Shown piece by piece: positions 55,601 to 64,000 of a stretch of 64,000 nucleotides of DNA. The translations under genes and the position numbers were made by a program. This DNA is from Arcuatula senhousia. Taxonomy: Eukaryota > Mollusca > Bivalvia > Mytilida > Mytilidae. The notes beneath the pieces are model-generated. The model was not told where the DNA came from. It saw only the letters and a program-made list of their open reading frames with translations, and ran no database searches. The DNA lies in assembly GCA_963971305.1 (NCBI GenBank), contig OZ020317.1, positions 14,712,001 to 14,776,000 on the forward strand, in the 5' to 3' direction. The stretch's first letter is position 1. Each line of letters starts with the position of its first letter.

Positions 55601-56535
55601 AACAAGAGTTAACACTAAAGTATGTCTCGCCTGTCGGCACCATCAGAAACAATTATTCTTTCTTACTTCCGCTATATTTTGAATTTACATGGATTTTCAG
55701 TTTCTGAGATCAAAAGATGTTTATAGAACTTAAACATTGCAAATATATGCAATAAAAAAAATCAAAGTCACTCAACCAAAAAAATCAAGGTCAAGGTCAA
55801 AAGATGAGGATGTAACTGTGCTAAGCTACTACTGGGGCATATGCATACCAAGTTTCATCAACCTAGGACCTATAGTTCTTGAGATATGGAGGTGCTCGCA
55901 AAACTTTTCCATTGCTATAATATGTATTGAAAATTGTCAAAGTCACTCAACCAAAAAATCAAGGTCAAGGTCAAAAGATGGGGATGCAACGGTGCTAAGC
56001 TACTACTGGGGCATATGCATACCAAGTTTCATCAACCTAGGACCTATAGTTCTTGAGATATGGAGGTGCTCACAAAACTTTTTCATAGCTATTATATGTA
56101 TTGAAAATTGTCAAAGTCACTCAACCAGAAAATCAAGGTCAAGGTCAAAAGATGGGGATGCAACGGTGCTAAGCTACTACTGGGGCATATGCATACCAAG
56201 TTTCATCAACCTAGGACCTATAGTTCTTCAGATATGGAGGTGCTCGCAAAACTTTTCCATTGCTATTATATGTATTGAAAATTGTCAAAGTCACTCAACC
56301 GGAAAATCAAGGTCAAGGTCAAAAGATGAGGATGCAACTGTGCTAAGCTACTACTGGGGCATATGCATACCAAGTTTCATCAACCCAGGACCTATAGTTC
56401 TTGAGATATGGAGGTGCTCATAAAACTTTTCCAAAAAGTTAACGCCGCCGTCGCCGCCGCCGCCGTCGCCGTCGCCGCCGCCGCCGCCGCCGGTAAAGTA
56501 ACACCTATGTCCCGCTCTGCTTCGCAGGCGAGACA
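55601..56535 (+). mobile_element. GTCTCGCCTG-family element, intact copy with four 174-bp units
   Basis: Starts AACAAGAGTTAACACTAAAG, then TATGTCTCGCCTG, and ends GCTCTGCTTCGCAGGCGAGAC. Internal units begin near 55801, 55975, 56149 and 56323, exactly 174 bases apart, each with GGGGCATATGCATACCAAG, TTTCATCAACCTAGGACC and GAGATATGGAGGTGCTC. A CGCC/GCC run and a CTGC-TTC-GCAG mini-hairpin lie near the right end. The left outer 23 bases recur at the split copy, so the true left boundary lies outside GTCTCGCC. No protein is recognised. Confidence 0.85.
55737..56423 (+). CDS. 228-codon open frame made of 58-residue repeats, doubtful gene
   Basis: The 174-bp satellite unit is exactly 58 codons, and one frame is stop-free through all four units, giving repeats such as TVLSYYWGICIPSFINLGPI followed by VLEIWRCSQNFSIAIICIEN. 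The same frame is open across units of the split copy (38026-38283). There is no start-codon context, signal or known domain; the repeat phasing alone can yield an open frame when unit copies are young. Listed because the openness is unusual; I judge it most likely non-coding. Confidence 0.15.
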   Translation: MQIYAIKKIKVTQPKKSRSRSKDEDVTVLSYYWGICIPSFINLGPIVLEIWRCSQNFSIAIICIENCQSHSTKKSRSRSKDGDATVLSYYWGICIPSFINLGPIVLEIWRCSQNFFIAIICIENCQSHSTRKSRSRSKDGDATVLSYYWGICIPSFINLGPIVLQIWRCSQNFSIAIICIENCQSHSTGKSRSRSKDEDATVLSYYWGICIPSFINPGPIVLEIWRCS

Positions 56536-56797
56536 ATAAAAGGGGTAGATACTTTTAATTTTTTTATGCAAAACTTAAAAGCATGTTTGTAATGATATTC
56601 AATGAAAATATGGTGAATATTAAATGACAATTCTATAATAGTTATAACATATAATATTTATAATTTTCTAACAATTATAACCAACAATAGTAAATAAAAT
56701 TAGGCCATTATAAATAAAATTTTAGATTCTTACATTAACAGTTTACTAAATCTTGACAACATGATTTTTTTATTACTCTCTCATCAAAATTTAAAAT

Positions 56798-58187
56798 GAA
56801 CAAGAGGCTCCCAGGAGCCTGAATCGCTCACCTGGTCTTGATGTTGACCCTATACTTTTGTAGAGCTAAATGAGCTGAACATTTAAGCAAGCAACAGCTT
56901 TTCTCTACCTGCAATAGTTTTCATTCTATAGGCCAAAAACACCATTTTTCACCTATAAGGGGCCATAACCCCTATAAGGAGTCATCTGACAACTTCGACC
57001 CTATGAAGACTTTTGTAGAGCTAAATGAGCTGAACATTTAAGCAACCAACAGCTAATCTCTATCTGCAATAGTTTTCATTCTGTAGGCCAAAAACATGAA
57101 AAATGGCTATTTTTCAGAGGCCGTAACCCCTATAAGGGATCATCTGACAACTTCAACCCTATGGAGAATTTAGTAAAGCTAAATGAGCTGAACATTTAAG
57201 CAAGCAACAGCTAATCTCTATCTGCAATAGTTTTCATTCTGTAGGCCAAAAACATGAAAAATCGCTATTTTTCAGGGGCCATAACCCCTATAAGGGGTCA
57301 TCTGCCAACTTCGACCCTATGGAGAATTTTGTAGAGCTCAATGAGCTGAACATTTAAGCAAGCAACAGCTAATCTCTATGTGCAATAGTTTTCATTCTGT
57401 AGGCCAAAAACATGAAAAAATGCCATTTTTCAGGGGCCGTAACCCCTATAAGGGGTTATCTGACAACTTCGATCCTATGGAGACTTTCGTAGAGCTAAAT
57501 GAGCTAAACATTTAAGCAAGCAACAGCTAATCTCTATCTGCAATAGTTTTCAAATGTAGGCCAAAAACATGAAAAATGGCTATTTTTCAACTTTAAGGGG
57601 CCGTAACCCCTATAAGGGGTCATCTGACAACTTCGACCCTATGGAGACTTTTGTAGAGTTAAATGAGCTGAACATTTAAGCAAGCAACAGCTAATCTCTA
57701 TCTGCAATAGTTTTCATTCTGTAGGCCAAAAACATGAAAAAATGCTATTTTTCACCTTTAAGGGGCCGTAACCCCTATAAGGGGTCATCTGACAACTTTG
57801 ACCAAATGGAGACTTTTGTAGAGCTTTTGATGCTGAATCAGTAGCGTGGCCTCAGATTTCCTCTATCTCTTATACTTTTTGATTTATTAGCCAAAAACAG
57901 TAGTCTGACCCCCCTAGTCTATTTTTAGCAACGGCGGCCATGTTTTTTATCAAAGCATTTCAAAATGAGGATCGTTTGTTGCCAACATGTCATATATCAT
58001 TCCTGCCAAGTTTCTGTTAAATTGGTTCAGTGGTTTCAGAGGAGAAGATTTTTGAAATTGTTAACGGACGACAGACGACGACAGACGACGACGGACGACG
58101 ACAGACGACGACGGACGACGACAGACGACGACGGACGCATAGTGATGGCATAAGCTCACATGGCCTTTGGCCAGGTGAGCTAAAAAT
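56798..58187 (+). mobile_element. CTCACCTGG-family element with six 158-bp units
   Basis: The left end is CAAGAGGCTCCCAGGAGCC, then AATCGCTCACCTGGTC; the right end is TTTGGCCAGGTGAGCTAAAA. Internal units with GAGCTGAACATTTAAGCA, CAATAGTTTTCATTCTGTAG and GGGGCCGTAACCCCTATAAG recur at about 56872, 57027, 57185, 57343, 57501 and 57665 (155-164 bases apart). An ACGACGACAGACGACG microsatellite occupies 58069-58137. Degenerate reverse copies lie at 17045-18060 and 13130-13440. Non-coding. Confidence 0.8.
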
Positions 58188-59780
58188 GTGATGTTTAAAA
58201 TTTTACTTAAAATGGCCTCTACATTGCACTTTTTAAAATGAAAATTAAGATATATCAAACAACATAACTGATTTATTCCAGTTCATTACTAAACACTTTT
58301 GCTCTTGCATTCGTCCAATTAAAACACAATTTCAGAAAGGCCTGCTGTAAAATGTGGCAAATGACTTCCTTTCAACAATTATTTTCTCACAATCATTGAA
58401 ATATTACATAGAAATAACAGTAAAACATATTATGTTGTAATATAATTGCACCATGATTTTTCTATGTACATTTATTTGATGAAAGTTTTATTTACCAGTG
58501 ATGTAACAATCAAAATGCACCAATGAAATAGCAGTAAATTTGAACCAATTAAATGTAATTATCATGAGCCAATGAAAATTCAACTTGCTTGTAATGAGCC
58601 AATGAAATTTGATAAGAATGACCTAATGAAAATAAAATAGAATTTTAGTTAAATATGAAACAACATGCTCATCAAAAAGAAATTAAAGTAAGCAAATATC
58701 ACATGACCAATGACATTGTTACTGTAATCATATGGCCAATGAAATTGTTACTAATATGAAATAGGCATTACCTAAATGCGAGCACAGCATAATTCTGTAA
58801 AATAAATGTAATGTTAACATGTTTAGTGCCATTGTAATTATTTTCAAATTCACTCCGTTCCTGTAAAAGGACCAAAGCCACGAACCCTCATATTTGGCCC
58901 TAAACCGGGCCATTTTTTCAAATTCATTTGTTAGATAAGATTTTTGTGGCCAAGTAGTCTAGAATGATTACTTGTTTCAAAACAAAATCAATTTTAAAGA
59001 TTTCTGTACTTGTGATGTTGTAATGACGTCATAAAGTTACGCTAAAATTGAAAATATGCTATTTTCAGCTAAATTTCACAATTTTCCACCTGGTTTTTGG
59101 TGAAAATGACATGGGCGCCACCCCTCGCCCATAAATATTTTTGCTTAAATTTTTTAAATACATTATTTTCTTCATATTTCAACAAAAATTTCGATGGGCG
59201 AGGGGTGGCGCCACATAGAAAATCACAAAATTGTGACTGAAAAACAAGTCATTTTGGCCAAAAAGTGAAAAATCACTGATTAAGGCTATTTTTGAAGGGT
59301 TAGGGAACTTGAACATTCATTTATACACCATAATCAAATCTTTTCTCTTTTAACACAGACATCCAGCTATACATACTCAAATTTTGGTGTAAAACAAACC
59401 AATTTTGATATCTGAGTATTAACAGGGCCAAATATGGGGGTTTGTGGCTCTAGTCCTTTGAGAGCCTTTCCGGACCATGAAAAATCAATATCAGCATTAG
59501 GCAAATTTCTCGTGGGAACAAATACCGTAGAGCTCTCCGCTCGAGCGGGCACTTTGTGCCCGCTTGCGAGCTGTGCTCGCTATAATCACATGGATATTGA
59601 CATGTGTACTATAATTGCATGCTCAATGAAATTGTTACTATAAAAAGCCGCTTACTGGGCAAATTGAATCAAAACTTGTAACAATTAAAAAAGAAATGAT
59701 GGAAAAGCTACTCAATTGTTTGGTGCTATGATGTCAAGAATAAATAAAATTTATATTATTTAGCATTATTTTTTACAAAC
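58188..59780. repeat. AT-rich region with inverted-repeat element and GC-rich hairpins
   Basis: The segment 58860-59470 has inverted outer ends (CATATTTGGCCCT near 58889 and AGGGCCAAATATG near 59424) and a perfect inner pair GGCGCCACCCCTCGCCCAT (59114-59132) and its complement (59192-59210). At 59545-59565 AGCGGGCACTTTGTGCCCGCT is a 9-bp-stem hairpin. Between 58440 and 58740 short motifs such as GCCAATGAAA recur irregularly. No gene seen. Confidence 0.6.
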
Positions 59781-59789
59781 AAATCATTT

Positions 59790-60610
59790 TTCAGGTCAAT
59801 TGCCATACAGAGATTAAAGTTAAGATCACTTAGAATTACACTACAAACATTTCCTTAAGATAATTGATGACAAGGTTACTGTGACATTTGTCATTTGTTG
59901 AGTAGCATGTTATACAAACTATATCCATGAACTAGAGTTATCACTTTATGTTTTTCGTTAACTTAGAGCTCATCAGTGGTTCAATTGCCATTCAGAGATC
60001 ACTCGTATTTCCTACGGATAAGCTACGACAAAGTTACTGTGACATTTGTCTATAATTTTGTTGAGTAGCATGTTATACAAACAGTAATTATGAGCTAGAG
60101 TTAACTTCATTTTTTTGTGTTTTTTGTTAATTTATAACTTATAACTCATCAGTAGGTCAATTGCCATTCAGAGATCACCTGCGATCAGACAACACACATT
60201 TCTTCTGATAATCACAAGTTTTTTTTATGACAATTTGTCTATAATTTTGTTGAGTAGCATGTTATATAAACTAAATCCATACACTTGTGTTATCACTTTA
60301 TGTTTTTTGTTAACTTATAGCTCATCAGTGGGTCAATTGCCATTCAGAGTTCACTCAGAATTAGACAATACATATTTCCTATGGATAAGCTAAGGCAAAG
60401 TTACTGTGACATTTGTCTAATTTGTTGAATAGCATGTTATACAAATAATATTCATGAGCTCAAGTTATCTTTTTAAGTTTTTTTTTGTAAACTAAAAACT
60501 CATCAGTGTGTCAATTGTCATTCGGAGATCACTTGCAATCAGACAACACACATTTCTTCTGATAATCAATTACAAGGTTACTGTGATATTTGTCCATAAT
60601 TTTGTTGAGT
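59790..60610. repeat. Tandem array, five units of about 178 bp
   Basis: Units with TCAATTGCCATTCAGAGATC, GTTACTGTGACATTTGTC and TTGTTGAGTAGCATGTTATA recur at about 59798, 59980, 60158, 60333 and 60509. Divergence between units is moderate. Non-coding satellite-like array. Confidence 0.75.
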
Positions 60611-61409
60611 AGCAGTTCATGTGTACAATATAGTTATCTTTTCATGCTATACAATATGCTTAACAACATTGCAAAGTGCAATTTTTGGAATTATTAATGA
60701 GATCTGACGATTTTTCCTGATTTTTAGTAAAGAACGATTAATTCTGAATGAGAATCATGCTATTATTTCTTGTCCATTAAAAGTACTTTCTTAAAAAAAA
60801 TATTATGTAATATTATACCACTATTTATAAGAGCAATGATTTATATCCCCTAAAAACAACTTGTTCAATAAATTGTTTTGATGGCAGAGTATTTGCTAAC
60901 AAATTAATGTCTGTAACTGAATTAGTAAATAAGACTTTGGTCTTATAGTACTATAGAAGTCCATTTATAATTTTAGTGTTCTAAAGGCAATGTTTCAAAT
61001 CTGATTTGTTTTGTATACAAAAAATACCTGTTTATTTTTCCCCCATAATTCAGAAATCATAATCTTTAAGAGTGTCAATATAAAGGACAATATCACATTT
61101 AGCTTCCATTTGGTGAACGACCCAATTTAGACATTATTTTGTTCTTAAAGTAATGTGGACAGAGCCCTAAGGACAATACTATATTCCTGCTCAATGCTTT
61201 TCATGTTAAGTCCAATAATGTATGCAAGAGACTAAACCTGCATTAAAAATAATGTAACAAATGGCCTCTTACAGGGCGACCAACATTTGTTCATTCTAAA
61301 GTTAAACAGATAAGATTTCAACATATCACATATTGCTTATTATTTTGTAAAACCTCATATCAATAAGGGCTTTAAACAATCTGAAAAATAGTCCCTAGGT
61401 ATTTGGGGT
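60611..61409 (-). other. Probable 3' UTR/flank of the minus-strand gene
   Basis: AT-rich sequence downstream (in minus sense) of the predicted terminal exon. A possible AATAAA on the minus strand lies near 61031-61036. No other feature supported. Confidence 0.35.
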
Positions 61410-61522
61410 CTAGTCCAGGAGACTATTGTGTCTCTCCTCCTTGTCTGTAGGTGGGGGTTGGTCTGGCATGGTGGTCCTCGTCCCTGCAGTCAGGTAGCCT
61501 GCTACACTGGGTCCAGTTGGGC
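61410..61522 (-). CDS. Terminal coding exon of an unidentified minus-strand gene
   Basis: On the minus strand, GTTACTTTCAG is a good acceptor. The exon that follows is open in a frame entered with two bases: GC completes a codon, then PTGPSVAGYLTAGTRTTMPD and QPPPTDKEERHNSLLD before TAG at 61410-61412. The tail is polar and Pro-rich. A second frame (PNWTQCSRLP...GGETQ) is also open, so the reading frame rests on the match in phase with the possible 12-base exon at 63456-63467, which would give GKAGPTGPS, a Gly-X-Y run. Most of the gene must lie beyond the right edge of the window. Identity unknown. Confidence 0.45.
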
Positions 61523-62067
61523 CTGAAAGTAACAAGGTGACAGTAGATTATACAATTATCACCCTAGTTGGTGTGTGATCCGGTGGTTTATTTCCCCGAG
61601 AAAGAAAGGTCACCCGAGGGCTTGCCCAGCGAAATATCACATGTTACGTGAACACGTCTAAGCGAATCACAATAAAGATTTTTATATGAGTATATAATAT
61701 TTGAATTGGTCAACATTTAATCATTGAAAGCCAGTTGAAAGGAGCAAGCAGGGTTAAAAGATGATTTTAAGCAAAATAATGACATGACAAGCAGATCTGA
61801 TCCTAACGTATTATTGAATAGTTTCTCAGAAGTACTTTTATACTTTTATCTGTTTAGTACAAATCCATGGTAGAGTTGTATTGGTCAATAAATTTAAAGA
61901 TTTGGACAATTGCTTATCCAGTTTGTGGGGCTGTCCATTTCTTTCAATGCCAATCAAAGATTTAAAGGGACAGACTGGATGAGCAATTAACCCCCACATC
62001 TATCCAACCTTTTTCAAATACCAAGTGTAGATATATAGAGACAATAAAAATTTAGTACAATATTAAA

Positions 62068-62247
62068 ATGCTGCAGCCATATTTACAAAAGTTTGTAGAT
62101 GTAAAGTCAGGCCTAACTGACAAAGACAACATTGGTAAACTAGACCAGTGGTCTTCCATGGAAGACATATGTCGTCTGCCTCTTAAAATATTCGGTAAAC
62201 AGGAACTAGAAAAGCATAAAATCCCTTTACAACATATAGTACTATAG
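62068..62247 (+). CDS. 59-codon open frame, unrecognised
   Basis: ATG at 62068 opens MLQPYLQKFVDVKSGLTDKD, then SSMEDICRLPLKIFGKQELE, ending LQHIVL. The composition (mixed charged and hydrophobic, Lys/Glu/Leu) looks like ordinary protein. There is no upstream splice or promoter evidence, and it lies on the opposite strand within the predicted intron of the minus-strand gene. It could be a pseudogene scrap or chance. Confidence 0.2.
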   Translation: MLQPYLQKFVDVKSGLTDKDNIGKLDQWSSMEDICRLPLKIFGKQELEKHKIPLQHIVL

Positions 62248-62653
62248 TAGGAGGCTACATACCAACTATCAAAAGGATGTGACATGGAAAAACTGCGAAA
62301 AGAAATTTTTGTGATGCCACAGGATGACCTAAGACGATGGATGGTGCCAAAGTAGCCCCTATATGTTGCTTCTGCAACATGTTGCAGGGGACATAACTAT
62401 CTATGAGCATTTTTTACTTGGTAAACAAGGCAAAGTTGAGCAAGAAGAATAAATTTCAAATTATTAGAATAAGCAACAATCTATTCTAAATAAAAAGATG
62501 TACTAGCTAGTCAATAAAGCTTTCATCTGTATTCTAAGGTCTTTGATAATTCTGAGTAATAGAGTAGCATGCAATGCTTGCATAGTAAAAACATATTTCA
62601 AGACATGCATGAAGTCCAATCACCACCTTGGGTGTTAGTAACACACATATTAA

Positions 62654-63113
62654 GGTTCATCTGTACCTTTCATTAAAAATAGCGAAATTTTTTACCTATT
62701 TTTTAGTATATGCAGAACAAAAACTACAAATAAAATAATAAAATAAAGCATAGCTGGACCTAGATATGGTAATTTCCGTTTCAATTTCTATCAATTTTTC
62801 ATTTTAAGTTCCTTAAACATAAAGATCTCTTTTTTTTCCTGTTCAGATTTTAAATTGAAGAAGGATAAACTATCCCTATTGTGCCTCTTTATTACATGAA
62901 ATGAGGTGAACACTTTTAGTTAAATCCCTTATTGAAAGTAACATGAAATTTGAGGTCACAAGAAAGGTAGAAAGTGATATTAGCCTAAAATTGGGTGTTT
63001 TTAAAAGCAGAGAAAAAAAGAGATATTTCAATTTTATGTGCGGTTTTGGCTGTGCATATACTGATAATAGATTAAAAATTACGCCATGTTTTAAAGAAAG
63101 GTACAGATGAACC
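62654..63113. mobile_element. 460-bp MITE with TTAA target duplication
   Basis: The ends are inverted repeats starting GGTTCATCTGTACCTTTC, with imperfect matching for about 60 bases. TTAA stands directly outside both ends (62650-62653 and 63114-63117). A TTAA duplication suits piggyBac-type or Kolobok-type elements. Non-coding. Confidence 0.75.
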
Positions 63114-63295
63114 TTAAAAAGCTCTGTAAGATACTATGTCAAGTGATACATTTTACATGCAATATGTGACTATAGCACACAGAGAAAAAATCAACAGATA
63201 CACAGTATAATAGTAAAGAAAGCCCTATAGTGCTATGAACTATTGGCCATACATTGATTAGTACTGCAGAAAGTCAAGTTGTTACAAGTCAACAC

Positions 63296-63322
63296 ACAAA
63301 CACACAGACAGACAGACACACA
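63296..63322. repeat. ACAC/GACA microsatellite
   Basis: A short run of CACA and CAGACAGACAGACACACA. Simple repeat in the intron of the minus-strand gene. Confidence 0.8.
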
Positions 63323-63455
63323 AATAATGAATAATCAAGTCGTATACATGAAGCAAGAAACTATTAAATTTTAAGTTATAAAGATGAATACACATACAGA
63401 GACAAGCTGATGTATTATTAGTACATGTAGTAGAAAAGACTCTAAGTCATTTTAC

Positions 63456-63467
63456 CTGCTTTTCCAT
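63456..63467 (-). CDS. Possible 12-base microexon
   Basis: Minus strand: TATTTTTGACAG, then ATGGAAAAGCAG, then GTAAAATG. The 12 bases are bracketed by an acceptor and a donor. Joined to the exon at 61522 in the phase that exon needs, they give GKA-GPT-GPS (collagen-like Gly-X-Y triplets). It could alternatively be the end of a larger structure or coincidence. Confidence 0.3.
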
Positions 63468-64000
63468 CTGTCAAAAATAGATGATTATTACATGCAGTTT
63501 TGTTTATTGTTCTGTATTAAATATTTTGATCAAACTAGGTAAAAAACATGTGTTATTCCATGTGTGTTAAACATTCATCACTTCTGTGACCTGTTATTTT
63601 CCAGTCAAAATATTTAATGCTTTATCCATAGGTTGAATAAATTCGGGAAAAAAAAAAGAAATGATTGATTTTTTTTAACAAGCAAAAGTATAACTGTATT
63701 GTATAGGAATCAAAAGTAAAAATATATTTTAAGATCTTGAAACTGGTTAATAAATCTTAGCATGCACTCATATTGATTTTAATTAGGAATACTGGGAATG
63801 AGCTCACAAATGGATAACACTCTTTATTGGTAATCATTACATTTTTCCTTTGATGTATGCCTCTGATAAACCCTGTATCATGAACTTGTGTGTATCACCC
63901 AATTTTATATCGGGTCAGTACAGTCACGTTGCACTTATATAATCAGTCCGCACAAAAAAAATAGTTCTTATCAAAACATTTATAAAAAAACCCACTTGAA
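63468..64000. other. Right edge, no supported gene
   Basis: AT-rich sequence. On the minus strand it should be an intron of the gene ending at 61410. I see no further convincing exon. Confidence 0.35.

Noticed and set aside
59545..59565. GC hairpin AGCGGGCAC-TTT-GTGCCCGCT as a terminator
   Set aside because: Rho-independent terminators are bacterial and no T-run follows; it is part of a repeat.
56798..60610. Regularly spaced repeats suggestive of a CRISPR-like array
   Set aside because: Units are 155-180 bases and wholly repeated without unique spacers; the genome is eukaryotic. These are satellite-type tandem repeats.

Overview
This is an animal nuclear window, AT-rich and dominated by nested transposons, with a few genes between them. 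Split genes with GT-AG introns, intron-poor class A GPCRs, a BEL/Pao element, Penelope-like reverse transcriptase debris and several interspersed families with nucleosome-sized internal repeats suggest a marine bivalve mollusc, probably a mussel. That assignment is inference from the character of the sequence; no search was run.

Layout. 1-6.1 kb: Penelope-like RT debris interrupted by a satellite-bearing repeat, itself interrupted by two inverted-repeat elements, one of which holds a third. 7.2-9.5 kb: a small three-exon gene for a secreted protein with a C-terminal somatomedin-B-like eight-cysteine domain; one intron holds a LINE 3' end that stops just before the splice acceptor. 9.9-12.0 kb and 14.9-20.5 kb: two long-inverted-repeat elements starting CAC, ending GTG, each with a perfect 5-bp target duplication. 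20.5-26.5 kb: repeats, including a foldback element with a 9-bp target duplication. 26.5-28.6 kb: a DUF229-type membrane protein whose splice acceptor and start codon are tandemly duplicated. 30.2-33.9 kb: a third CAC...GTG element with a 5-bp duplication and apparently identical 109-bp inverted repeats. 34-37 kb: tandem repeats. 37.9-45.4 kb: a satellite-bearing repeat split by a complete BEL/Pao retrotransposon with apparently identical LTRs whose long open polyprotein lacks reverse transcriptase and RNase H. 46.6-53.0 kb: two paralogous single-exon GPCRs. 55.6-60.6 kb: an intact copy of the satellite-bearing repeat and two further tandem arrays. 61.4-63.5 kb: probable 3' end of a minus-strand gene that continues beyond the window.

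Host genes supported here: the somatomedin-B-like secreted protein, the DUF229 protein, the two GPCRs, and (weaker) the minus-strand terminal exons. They show no obvious shared pathway. The most notable points are the three CAC/5-bp elements (the terminal signature of the Transib/RAG group; one starts with the exact V(D)J heptamer CACAGTG), the RT-less but recently mobile BEL/Pao element, and the secreted gene recovered by joining exons.
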